NCBI GenBank assembly: GCA_936432065.2
Contig: OW386289.2
Coordinates: 94,981,736-95,045,735, forward strand
DNA: 64,000 bases
Direction of reading: 5' to 3'
Source: Rutpela maculata
Lineage: Eukaryota > Arthropoda > Insecta > Coleoptera > Cerambycidae
Made by a program: the position numbers and the translations under genes. Below the pieces are notes generated by a model. That model had not been told where the DNA came from. It ran no database searches and was given only the letters and a program-made list of their open reading frames with translations. Below, one piece after another: positions 45,580 through 56,525 of the stretch. The stretch's first letter is position 1. Each line of letters begins with the position of its first letter.

Positions 45580-46650
45580 TGTATAACCATATTGCAAGGC
45601 ACGATAAGGAATCTCTTGATACCATTCATCAAAATCCATCCAGTAGTTTATGTTCTTCGAGGGAATAGAGAAAGAGACATAGAAACATAACATTGAAAAA
45701 TATTATTCTCCTTTGCGAAAGCAGTTAGGTAAAAACTAATGTTCAATGGAAAAAAAATCGAACAAGAAAGTTGTATTCAAGATTTCGAAATATTGCGAAG
45801 TATATGTTGTGGGTAGTTTACAATGATGAAGAATCCCTCGAAGACCCTCCGATACTTGTTACTACTATACTTGTAAGTCTGGTGCCAGGACATTAGGCAC
45901 TTGTGCATACGTAGCAAATGTTTTGTGGTTCCTTGGATACACAAGACATGAGTCAAATATTCATTATCCATCTACATCCCTTCTTAATTGTATTGTTGAT
46001 ACGGCAAACAGATTACCACCAGAAAATATCGACCTTGATCCTATAGTGGAAAACTGAGAAACTGCATGTTTTCTTTATATTAGTTATCATTTAATGCTAT
46101 TTAAAATTCTCAGTTATTTTTCTTACACCTTTATTATTAGTTTTTGCTATGAAGAACGTTGATTATGTGTTTTAAACAGCCCTGTTGGGAAAAGACACTA
46201 TTAGTTTTATATAACTTATTTAGTAAAATTTTAACATAAATTTTTGATAATAGTTTGGACAAAAAAATACATAGTATCTGCGTCCACTGGTTGTAGGTTC
46301 TCTGCTAATTTCAGTGTTATTCATTAATTTCTTAAAATCAATATTTTGGCTACTAGGAATATAGTACAGTGGATTAGGCCTAACGGGGATACCACTATAA
46401 AAAAAAGCGTCAGGATCTGTGGTGGTGAGGGAATAGTTTACTCTTTGAATTACTTCTAAGTTACTTGCATATTGTAGTTTATTAAATCTGCAATATAAGG
46501 ATACCTATAAGCAGTGTTAGTGGAAACCGAGTTTAATGCTGTCTCGTCCGATGTACCTTCCATTTTCCGAGCATTGTTAGAGTATCTTGAATACTATATA
46601 GTCATTTTATTTAACCGATTATTCAGTGATGATTAGATATAAATAAGCTT
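45580..46650. other. Unassigned core of the palindrome
   Basis: No recognisable protein domain; the ORF at 45777-45971 (minus) matches nothing I know. Confidence 0.3.
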
Positions 46651-47390
46651 TTTTCCTTAGGCTTAAGTACCTACATGGTAAATTCGCTTTAAATCTCGAG
46701 AACTAGTCGTACTAAGATTTCGAATTTTTGGTACACTATTAACGTATACATAATAGACACAATTTGAAAGAATTACGGGAATTAACCGAGGAAATTCTGA
46801 ATTACAGGACGATTTCAAAAAAAAAGTTTTTCGGCATTTTTCTTGTGTTTTATCTTTTGTATCACCCTGTGGGTGGACTTCTCTAAAATTATATATATTT
46901 GGGATCAACTTTCAATGGACAATCAATATATATTAAAATATACATATCTTATTAGAATAAGCCACACGTGATTCCATATATTTGACTCGCTCTGTATAAA
47001 ATATACAAATTGGGAATTTCGGTAATTATGAAACAGTACATTTCATTTAAAAAATAATTTTCTCAAAAAATCACATCGATTTTAAAAATTCACTTCGTGT
47101 TATTGGTGGCTCACCCTGTATATAAGCGCATATTTTTATGACAATATATTATCTGACGTTACAGGAATGATATTTGTGAAAAAAAAATTAATCGAATCCT
47201 TCAATTGCCGTGAATATATGTTATAAAAGTAGCCACTTTTTAACTTTTACTATATCTCAAAAACTAGTCATAGGATTAGATTGGGCCCATGTTACTTTTA
47301 ATCAGGATATAATATACTAAAAATTCAGAAAATTTAACCGAGAACCACTTTATATAGGAAAAAGTGCATGGTCCTTTGCCATGTTTGTGT

Positions 47391-48050
47391 ATGATACCAA
47401 TCAGTGTTTTGGGATTTGCGTATGATACAGAAACATTGCAAACAGAAATTGAACGAACATTCTTGAGTGATTTAATGGGAATAAATTAAAGATAAACTGG
47501 AAAAGGCTGTTTTCATAAAATTTTCCTTAAGCCACCAATTAAGTAATGAGCTTGATAGTAAATTTGAATAAAAAAATATTCAGCTAAAGTTGTCCCATAT
47601 ATTCCTCCGTTTGGAAATAAATTGTTCGTTGAAGTGGAATAATCATATTAATAATGTATGTACCAAAATATCTAGATTATGCTAGACACTAAGACATAAA
47701 AAAGTTTGTTAATGAATTTTCTTTAAAATCTCTTTATTATGCTCAAATTCAATCGATCATGTCAAATGGTCTGATCTGTTGGAAGCACAAACTGACATAC
47801 CTTGCTAATCTATTTGTTCTACAAAAAAGTGCAAGAAAGATCATGTTTGTAATAGGTATACCAGAATCAAGTAAATAAATATTTAAAAGGGTCAAGATAC
47901 TAACGTTACCATGTCAGTATATTTATCATATTTCAACATTATATACTTAAAAATATAAACAGCGCTAAGGCTCTAGATCATATTTACAAATATAAAATTG
48001 GAAATGTCCACACCTTAAAAATCCCGGTTTTATAAGAAATTATTGGCAAT
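47391..48050 (+). pseudogene. LINE RT remnant, part 2
   Basis: After the palindrome the RT resumes: FAYDTETLQTEIERTFL (degraded FADDT motif 6), then LKWNNHINNVCTKISRL, the (L)xWxxHI.....K(I/L) pattern of the RT thumb, then SLLCSNSIDHVKWSDLLEA. Frameshifts separate the blocks. With part 1 at 43.83-43.95 kb this forms one LINE ORF split by an insertion of about 3.44 kb. Confidence 0.6.
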
Positions 48051-48701
48051 TTTCAGGTTCAGTTAAACAGCTTTTGCAAAACTATTGTTTTATAACAGCT
48101 GTTACAAAGCTATTTAAGTGGCGAAGTGTCTTAGAGAATAATCGGATTCTACTGGTGATAGTTATACTTATTCCAACTTTCTGTAGTATAAACACAGAAA
48201 CTTGTTTACTAACATATTATTTTGTCCAACTCATCTATACATTTCCTTAAATAAAAAAGGAATAAAAAACCAGGGTATTCTCCAGACAAAAGTTCCACCA
48301 AACGATGAATTACGAATTAGAAGCATGGCCGTGTTAAGTTCAATAACCATGTATGGCTATAAAATGCTAAAGTTTCAATTGTAACAAACACCGGGCAAAA
48401 GATTTATTCCTACTCAAAGGAGCTCTCATGCCAGCTACTCCACACCACTTGCAGACTGAAATTTCGAACTGTTGGCTCTCGTCAGTGCAAAGTAGGTCCG
48501 AAATGATTGGAACGAGACCTTCGATCACTCTTGATACATGACGAAATTTATAAAACCACGATATACTTCAAAAGCAGTAGGCTCCATCTAGCGGCCGACA
48601 TCCATTGCAATCGAAGTAGCAATAGCCCTGATATGGGCATAGTTGGTATGCTTTTAGAGGGCAGAATATTTGCTAACACAATATATATTTTTTATTCCTC
48701 A
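48051..48701. other. Unassigned, possible LINE 3' region
   Basis: No clear domain. AGAGGGCAGAATATTTGCTAAC (48655) has an inverted partner at 50890-50922 on the other side of the 2.16-kb foldback. Confidence 0.3.
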
Positions 48702-50860
48702 TACAGGGTGAGTCATGAGGAACTGTACATACTTCTACCGTAAGTAGAGGCACCTAAGACGAATATCAAGTGACCATTAAAAAGTGTTTGTTCCCTTTCT
48801 TTACTATCATACAGAGTGATTTATGAATTTTGTCCAAAAATTGTTTTGGTCACAACATTTCAACGGTTAATCCGATTTGCCTCATTTTTTACAACAATGT
48901 ACACCGTTGCCTAACAACCATCATACATATCCAAAATTTTAAAAATCCAGGGACGGTTTCAAAAAAATTTGTTGAATTGCTTCGTATACGATAGTTCACC
49001 CTGTATATGATTTATCTAAAACTTGATGTGAAATTTGTTAGGACACAAATATGTAGTAAAACCTGAGTATTTGAAATTTTTATCACACTCTCAACAATTT
49101 TTTTATTAACGATCAATTTTCAAGTCAAATGAAAAGTTTGGCTAAATGGAATGTTTTAATGTATACTAATATTTATTAATACAAAAATTTAGCTAAAAAA
49201 AATAATATCTGCATAACTCGTGCCTAGGTTTAATAAGTTGTACCACCATTTTAATCAATTTCCAGGCCAGACCTTAAAAATGTGGCTGATGTGGTTCATC
49301 TAAAAAGTTGCCTCTGTATGTGATTTCTCCAATTAGTCAAATTGCTTCCAAAAAGGATATAAATAAGTAGTCAAATTTGCGTTACCTAGTTTTACCCCAT
49401 TTAAAGTGTCCAACATAAATGTTCAGTTTAAGATCAATTTTAACGAAAACTGTAAATTTTTCGAAATGTTTCATATTCAAATGCAAGTATTAAATTTAAA
49501 ATAAATACAACATACGGATCTACGTCCTTTAATGCTTGTTATCCCCGTTTTTATTGTCAAAAACCGTGTTTTGACGATAAAAACCGGATTTCACTCGATA
49601 TCTACGCGGTAAAAATTTTTTTAAATTGAAAATTCGGATTCAGCACACAAAAATACATAAGGAATGATAGGTTCAGTCCTTGGAACAGAAATTTTTTTTT
49701 CATAGACCTGTTCACAGAGAGGTGTATTTTGTGCACAGGTCTACAAAAAAAATATTTTCTGTTCTAAGGACTAAACCTATCATTTCCTTATGTGTATTTT
49801 TGTGTGCTGAATCCGAATTTTCTATTTAAAATTTTTTTTACCGCGTAGATTTCGAGTAAATCCCGGTTTTTATAGTCAAAATACGGTTTCAGCACACAAA
49901 AATACTCAAGGCATGATAGGTCTAGTCCTTGGAGCAGATTTTTTTTTTTGTAGACCTGTGTAATGGATGCATAATGTCTGAAAATTAAATCAAATGGAAG
50001 TACCTACGTAACAACAAGCACTAAAGGGCGTAGAATCGTATGTTGTATTTATTTTAAATTTAATGCTTACATTTGAATATGATGGCTTTTAAAAATATTT
50101 CGAAAAATTTAGTTTTCGTTAAAATTGATCATAAACTGAACATTTGGGTTGGACACTTTAAATGGGGGAAAATTAGGTAACAAATTTTGACTACTTATTT
50201 CTATCCTTTTTGGAAGCAATTTGACTAATTGGAAAAATCACATACAGAGGCAACTTTTTAGATGAACATCAGCCACATTTTTAAGACCTAGCCTGGAAAT
50301 TGATTAAAATGATGGTACTTATTAAACCTAGGCACGAGGTATGTAGATATTATTTTTTGTAGCTAAATTTTTGTATGAATAAATATTAGTGTAGTAATAC
50401 ATTAAAATATTCCATTTAGCCAAACTTTTCATTTGACTTGAAAATTGATCGTTAATAAAAAAATTGTTGAGAGTGTGACAAAAATTTCAAATACTCAAGT
50501 TTTACTACCTATTTGTGTCCTATACAAATTTCATATCAAGTTTTAGATAAATCATATACAGGGTGAACTATCGTATACGAAGCAATCTAACAAATTTTTT
50601 TGAAACCGTCCCTGGGTTTTTTAAATTTTGGATATGTATGATGATTGTTAGGCAACAGTGTACATTGTTGTAAAAAATGAGGCAAATCGGATTAACCGTG
50701 AAAATGTTGTGACCAAAACAATTTTTGGACAAAATTCATAAATCACTCTGTATGATAGTAAAGAAAGGGAACAAACACTTTTTAATGGTCACTTGGTATT
50801 CGTCTTAGGTGCCTCTACTTACGGTAGAAGTATGTACAGTTCCTCATGACTCACCCTGTA
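48702..50860. mobile_element. 2.16-kb palindromic foldback with mariner-type ends
   Basis: Begins TACAGGGTGAGTCATGAGGA and ends TCCTCATGACTCACCCTGTA. Arms of about 1 kb are inverted copies at high identity, including internal ends TACAGAGTGATTTATGAAT / ATTCATAAATCACTCTGTA and TTCACCCTGTATATGATTTA / its reverse. The centre (49560-49980) holds further inverted and direct copies of CAGCACACAAAAATAC and TAGACCTGT. TA at each end fits a Tc1/mariner target. No transposase or other ORF is present. Confidence 0.9.
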
Positions 50861-50939
50861 TGTTTAAGGAAGTGTATAGAGGAGTTCGACAGAATATTAC
50901 GTTATTAAATATTCTGCCCTCTAGAAGCATCTACTTGAA

Positions 50940-51390
50940 ATATGTTATTTTTCATAATGATGTAACTCCTTATTTAGCCATTATATAGAGACAAAATCCT
51001 TATATAGTGTAAAACTACTACGGATTAAACTTCAGAACAATTTAACTCGTTATGCAGCTATTATATAGCTACATGTTCCCTATTGTTCTAACGACTGCCA
51101 CAGGTTTTGCTATAAAACAATTCAGCTTGGTATGCAGTTACTATACAGTCACAAACTCTTTTAATTTATAGAAATAGATCGCGGTTTATTTTAGAGACAA
51201 TTCAGCTTCTTATGCAGGCATTAAACAACCACAAAGCTCGCATAGTAGTACAGTGGGTTCTCCTATTGAACAGTGTATTACGCAGCCATATAAAGCCTTA
51301 TAGCTCTTTGGTTAGATCCGCAGTAATTATATATGTATCAGAGCTCCCTAGTGTCTCTGGTTGCTATATGAAAATTTAGAGAATTTCAAT
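50940..51390. repeat. Degenerate ~81-bp tandem repeat
   Basis: A motif CAGCTTnTTATGCAGnnATTATATAGnCACAAA recurs near 50951, 51042, 51123 and 51204, with weaker versions near 51266 and 51329. Spacing is mostly 81 bp. It lies just upstream of the Crypton-type gene. Non-coding. Confidence 0.65.
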
Positions 51391-51942
51391 ATTGCTAATA
51401 AAGCGTCAAGTGGTTCCAGAATATTTTTTACTACATTGCATTCCCATGTTGACATCATCCTGATTATTCTGATGCTTTTTAAATACGTTAGATGACGGGA
51501 TCGGAAACTATGGATTAACTAATGTATTTCCCATGTTATAGCAAGTACATTACTAATTGCTACACAGCTTTATAAATATAATTATCTCAGGTGAAATACT
51601 GCAACGGCGTATTTTCGGCTGTATAAAAATGCTTTATGCATTAACTGGAGTCCGTTAAAACCCTAATACAGTTTTTCTACTTCCATCTTTAAAATGGCGT
51701 TTATCGTATACGTTTCCATGACGCTAAATAATCCTTTAAACACGCTTTCGACAAACCGTGACTTCGTGCATTTTAGTCACAGGCTGAACTTAGCAACGAG
51801 ATATTAGTCACGGCTGAGGTTAATTCTAGATATTTTAATGGCAAAAATCAAGTTAGTTTTTTGTAATTCTTGTCATCAATCTGTCAAAATAAATCGACGC
51901 GTTGTGACAAGAGACAAGTAATTTTGTATTTTTTGGAAAAAA
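51391..51942. other. Upstream region of the Crypton-type gene
   Basis: Non-coding. GTGACTTCGTGCATTTTAGTCAC and AGTCACGGCTG (51755-51825) resemble parts of the hairpin at 53240-53370 downstream of the gene (GACTAAAATGAC), so both may belong to the element's ends. Confidence 0.35.
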
Positions 51943-53128
51943 ATGAGCCTAAACGACAGTGAAAGTGAAGAAGATGTTTTCATTGGTACTCCGCCCGAAA
52001 TTACTCAAGCAGCGGCATCGGCATTGCTGCCAGAAAAATCTAAAAGTCAATACGAACGTGCATATAAACTTTTCCAAGATTGGCGTCAAGAAAACCAAAC
52101 AAATTCATTTTCTGAGAATGTATTACTTGCTTATTTCCAAAATTTGTCGAAAAAGATGAAACCGTCCTCTTTGTGGGCAATCTATTCAATGCTGCGGACG
52201 ACAATTAATCTAAAAAACAATGTTGATATTAGCAAGTACCCCAAATTGTGCGCATTTCTGAAGCGTAAATCAGACGGTTACAGACCTAAAAAGTCGAAAA
52301 TATTGACACCCCAGCAAATTAGAGAATTATTATCATCTGCTCCAGACGAAGAATACCTATTTACAAAGGTAATAGTATAAAACCAAATTAAATAAAAATA
52401 AACAAAATTATAAATATTTTAGGTAGGGTTACTTTTTGGAATAGGAGCTTGTCGGCGGGAAGAATTGACGAAAATTCAAACAAGTGATGTTGAAGACCTT
52501 AACACGGCCCTTTTAGTTCACATTCCTGATACGAAAACCAAAACGGAACGTCAGTTTGTTATTGGAGGTAATTTCTATCATACATGCAAGAAATACATGG
52601 AACTTCGACCTCCAAACCTGACAAGTACTACCCGATTTTTCTTAAACTACCAGCGAGGAAAATGTAGAAAACAGCCAATTGGAATTAATAAATTTGGCAG
52701 CCTCTGTAGCGTAGTAGCAAAATTCTTAAAATTACCTGACCCTGCTGCTTATACTGGTCATTGCCTAAGAAGGTCTTCAGCGACGATTTTGGTGGACTCG
52801 GGTGCGGACATCACAGCATTAAAGCGTCATGGAGGGTGGCGATCCACAGCTGTTGCACCACTCGTTAAACAATAAAATTGAGACCGCTACTAAAATCATG
52901 AACACTATTCAAAATAATGCAATGCAAAAAAATAAAGAGAAAATTGATATTGCAATTGCTCAAAGTTCAAGCATTGATAAAAATGAAAGTGGACCAAGTA
53001 TTAGCTTCAATTCAAATCATGAAGCAAATTTAACACAGTTCGATGGAACGCATTTAGGAAAATCACTTAGTTTTTTTAGCAATTGCCAAAATGTTTCCAA
53101 TGTAACCATTAATATACACAATAAGTAG
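51943..53128 (+). pseudogene. Crypton-type tyrosine recombinase (two exons, Tyr region lost)
   Basis: Exon 1 (51943-52368, 142 codons) starts MSLNDSESEEDVFIGTPPEI and holds the N-terminal SAM-like core-binding domain (SKSQYERAYKLFQDW, LLAYFQNLSKK). A 54-bp intron (52369-52422, GTAATAG to TTTTAG) joins FTK to VGLLFGIGACRREELTKI in frame. Exon 2 carries catalytic Arg (GACRREE), the TKTKTERQF beta region, and HCLRRSSAT with the H-x-x-R box, then HGGWRSTAVA. At about 52850 the frame shifts: the G-Y-(V/I)-E-D-S segment with the nucleophilic Tyr is missing and coding resumes as HSLNNKIETATKIM in the next frame to 53128. Family: Crypton transposases cut and join DNA through this Tyr. So the gene is nearly intact but probably inactive; a domesticated use without catalysis is not excluded. 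Confidence 0.88.
52369..52422 (+). other. 54-bp GT-AG intron in Crypton-type gene
   Basis: GTAATAG at the 5' end and AAATATTTTAG at the 3' end. Removal restores an uninterrupted frame across the catalytic domain. The stop at 52378-52380 lies inside the intron. Confidence 0.85.
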
Positions 53129-53239
53129 AACAACAGTTTAGTAATTTTTTACTGTTACCATGTTATTGATACGTTAATAAATGAAATATTGAAATAACTT
53201 CCAAATTTTTTATTTAGATATTTGCTGTCGTAGAAAAAG

Positions 53240-53372
53240 TATAGTATGCAACACGTTTTATAAACTTGTTAGTCACTCATTTTATTAAACACTCGCTCCG
53301 CTACGCGTCGCTCGCGATTAATAAAACTCGTGACTAAAATGACGTTTATAAAACTTGTTACATAATATACTA
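53240..53372. other. Imperfect hairpin downstream of Crypton-type gene
   Basis: ATAGTATGCAACACGTTTTATAAACTTGTTAGTCAC pairs with GTGACTAAAATGACGTTTATAAAACTTGTTACATAATATACTAT; the loop contains CGCTCCGCTACGCGTCGCTCGCG, which is GC-rich in an AT-rich setting. It could be a structural end or recombination site of the element. Confidence 0.6.
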
Positions 53373-53827
53373 TTATGTGCAAGAGTACTTAACAAGCTTA
53401 GCGGCTTTTATAATTCGTTGTAAGAACGTTTACATCACGTGGTAATATGGCAATAAAGGTGTAACACATAAGCCTTATAATGGCCCTGTAACCAACATTT
53501 ACGTAATCATTATAAATTCAAAATATTCGTATAGTTACTTAAAGTTCCATAGATACATCGGAAACCTGTACAAGGAGATAATAAGGCCTTTATACAATGG
53601 TTTTATGATTATGTTGTAAGAACATTTTTAGGGCGTTTCTATAACAGCAAATTGTCGCGGAGAGCCAATTAGTTCACGATAGTACTTTAATAAAACATGA
53701 AAGAATATTCTTCAACCACTATAAAATAATTATACGACAACTAAGCTGAATATTAGTTCAATAATGCTAGCTGGGATATTATTAAAACTATTCTTTACTT
53801 GTCACAATAGTCTTCTGATTTGTCATA
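53373..53827. other. Unassigned AT-rich spacer
   Basis: Non-coding; phrases such as CTTATAATGGCC and TTATACAATGGTT recall the degenerate repeats at 50.94-51.39 kb. Confidence 0.3.
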
Positions 53828-56111
53828 TACAGGGTGGCTACTTTTTATATTGAATACTATTGCTATCTCGTAAACCATAACAGTTATAAAGTCGGTTAAA
53901 TGAGCAAAAAGTTTCGCATTCTGAAGACCAGTGAAATGGGTTATAAAAATTCAAAATATTCCGATTGGTTCCGAAGATATATGATACAATCCGAAATAGC
54001 CCATTTTCCGTTTTTTTACCTAGCGCTGTCAGTATAAAAAATATTGAAAAATTTCATTGGAATATTTTATTGTAAAATAACTTTGCTATAATTTGCCGTA
54101 ATGAGATTTGTATTATGACGTTCCTTCTGTTCAGGGGCACCATCAGCTTTATTTTTTTAAATACGGGCCTGTCTCTTTTATTTAAAATTTTTAAAGCATT
54201 TGAAACTGTAATTTCAAGGCTATGTCACACTTGACAATTTTACTGCGTTTCGTCAGAAAAATAATCATTAGTAATTAATTCTATTATCTTCACCCGTTAC
54301 AAAACATTTCTTTTAAGCTTTTTTCGTTAGAGTGCCTTGAAAAACAAAAGTTTCATTAAATGTCACTTGATTTTAGTTTATCGTATTGGTGACATTTGTT
54401 TTTGATAGCTATTGCTGTTCTAATTTAAACTATTATTTAATACATAATTCTCAGTATGGTTCGTTATACTATAGAAGAAAAAAAAAGACATTGTATGATG
54501 TTTACATCAAGAATTACAGAAATGTTGACAGGGCAGTCTAAGAATATGCCAATTTATATCCTGACAGATACCATCCGACCAGACATACTATTTATGCTGT
54601 GCCCAAAAATTTATCCGAATAGGCTTGTAAATTGGAACGGAGGCACCAATTGAGAGAAACGGTAAATGATACTAGTGTATTGGCTCAAGTATACATAAAC
54701 CCAAAATATTGCAATTGAATGCGGAATATCGGCAACAGCTGTTGAAAAACTTAAGAAAGTACAAATATCATGATTATAAATTTAAAATAGTACAGAAATT
54801 ACATCGGGGTGTCCCAGACCGCAGACTAACCTTCTATAATTGGTTTAGGAGAAAGTTGACTAATAATAGATTTTTCTATAATTTCTTTGGACTGACAAAA
54901 TGACCTTTACAAATTCTAGAATGTTTAATAGGAAAAATAAACACTACTACTCAACTGTTAACCCCTATCTGACGTATCAAGTACGGCCTCAGGCACGATT
55001 TTCAGTAAATTTGTGGAGTGGCTTAATTGGGCCTAAATTCATTGAGTTCAATTTAAACGGCGACAATTATATCCATTTGTTAGACGAAGTATTCGATGAA
55101 ATGCCGTTACTGATTCGGAGAAAAATAAAATGGCTTATGCAAGATGGTTGTGGCCCTCACAATGCTAACGCGGTCAAGATTTTTTTAAACGGGCATTTTT
55201 AAAGAAAGTGGTTAGGAACTAATGGACCAGTAAAGTAGCCACCTCGCTCACCTTGCTTGAATCCCATGGATTTTTTAAAAACAAAGCATACTACAACGAA
55301 GTCCAAGATGTCAATGAATTACACAATCGAATTGTTGAAGCTTTGAACCAAATTACCCCAAATATGATTGCGAAAGCCAGTAAACAGATGTCTAAGAGAA
55401 CGCGTCTTTGCCTTCGGGAGAATGGTGGACATTTTGAACAATTTTTGTAGATTTACTTGTTTACTCACAAAACTATGTTTTTTTTGCAAATTTTATTCGT
55501 AGTTTAAATAAATTCAATTAACATGTTGAAATGCATTTTTTATTTGGTGCTCACTCTGTAAATAATACTGAATTAACATCAGAATCGGAGTAGCTACGTC
55601 AATGCATTGGACTGTTCATAAAATAAGCTTTTAAATGATGAGTCAGACCTTGTATTACTTAAACAAAAAAATGTTTTGTGCGAATACAATAAAATTAATG
55701 ATGATTATTTTCGAGACAATTTTTCTGACGAAACGTAGTAAAATTGTCAAAGGTGACATGGCTTTGAATTTATATTATTTCAAATGCTTTAAAAATTTTA
55801 AATAAAAAAGACATTAAAAAATAAAGCTTATGGTGCCCCTGAACAGACGAAACGTCACAATAAAAATTTGATTACGGTAAGTTATAGCAAAGTTAATTTA
55901 CAATAAAATACTTCAATAAAATTTTTTAATATTTTTTTATAAAAAACAATCAACTATTTCGGATTGGAACTGATTGAAATATTTTGAATTTTTACAACTC
56001 ATTTTATTGGCCTTCAAAATATAATTCTTTTCTCCTATTTAACCGAGTTTGTACACTGTTATGGTTTTCAAGATACCAATACCGCTCAATATAAAAATTA
56101 GCCACCCTGTA
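53828..56111 (+). mobile_element. Mariner-like element with ~480-bp TIRs
   Basis: Starts TACAGGGTGGCTACTTTTTA and ends TTAGCCACCCTGTA, with TA at both edges. The inverted arms extend to about 54305 on the left and from about 55650 on the right: shared TTCGGATTG, AAAATATT, CTATTTCGG, GGTGCCCCTGAACAG / CTGTTCAGGGGCACC, TTTCGTCAGAAAAAT / its reverse, and ACAATTTTACT. A dead transposase lies between (54456-55450). Complete in outline but inactive; the arm length is unusual for the superfamily. Confidence 0.9.
54456..55450 (+). pseudogene. Mariner/IS630-type transposase pseudogene
   Basis: Split over frames: MVRYTIEEKKRHCMMF (the insect DUF4817-type N-terminus), a linker ending HRGVPDRRLTFYNWF (about 54800), then FTNSRMFNRKNKHYY (about 54905), SVNLWSGLIGPKF (about 55000), WLMQDGCGPHNANAV, which holds the second catalytic Asp of the triad (about 55130-55175; usual form LQQDGAPPH), and PPRSPCLNPMDFF (about 55238-55275; usual form PPRSPDLTPLDFF, where the third Asp has become Cys). 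The first-Asp FSDEA region reads FFGLTK, so it is lost. Several stops. Inactive. Confidence 0.85.
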
Positions 56112-56219
56112 TCTGTGTATGAACTGTTTGATAAATAAATGATTATTTTTGTAGACCTAGCAGTGGCACTTTACTTTCTCAGCCGTAGTTGGAAAATATT
56201 CACCGATCCCTCGCGCGTG

Positions 56220-56420
56220 ATTGAGGTTCGGTTCTTCGTCCTATAAACGCTCGGGCGCTATAAACTTCCATATCTCCGAAACTATTAATTCTTCAGAAAC
56301 CAAAAGAAAAAAACTCCGTTTATAAGCTTTATTTATAGTTCATACCATTTTTTTTGTAAAAGCTCATATTTATTGAGATATTTGCCAGAAAAACAAAAAT
56401 TCCGCGTTTTTTTCTGAAGC
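56220..56420. repeat. Dispersed repeat copy (related to 16.2 kb)
   Basis: Matches 16210-16390 in the same orientation (CGAAACTATTAAT, TATTTATTGAGATATTTG). The preceding ATCCCTCGCGCGTG is GC-rich. Confidence 0.6.
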
Positions 56421-56525
56421 AAGTAAACGGAAAAAAATCTGAACATCTAGGTCCATTTGTTAACGATAACCAGTATTTGAGATTTATGTTTTAAAATTGT
56501 TGACTAATTATGTTAATAAAATGAC

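Larger units (their letters stand above)
43946..47390. mobile_element. Large concentric palindrome, arms ~720 bp, inserted in LINE RT
   Basis: Left arm 43946-44667 is inverted at 46665-47390 (GGACC...GGTTAAATTTTCTGAATT with AATTTAACCGAGAAC...GGTCC; ATGGGCCCAATCTAATCCTATGACTAGTTTTT with its reverse; GACGTCAG-like TAACGTCAGATAATATATTG). Two mariner-like end pairs are nested symmetrically: TACAGGGTGAGCCACC (44197) with GGTGGCTCACCCTGTA (ending 47120), and TACAGGGCGAGAC (44338) with GACTCGCTCTGTA (ending 46996). The core (44670-46660) is unique sequence with a further inverted-repeat element. No transposase is seen. Confidence 0.8.
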
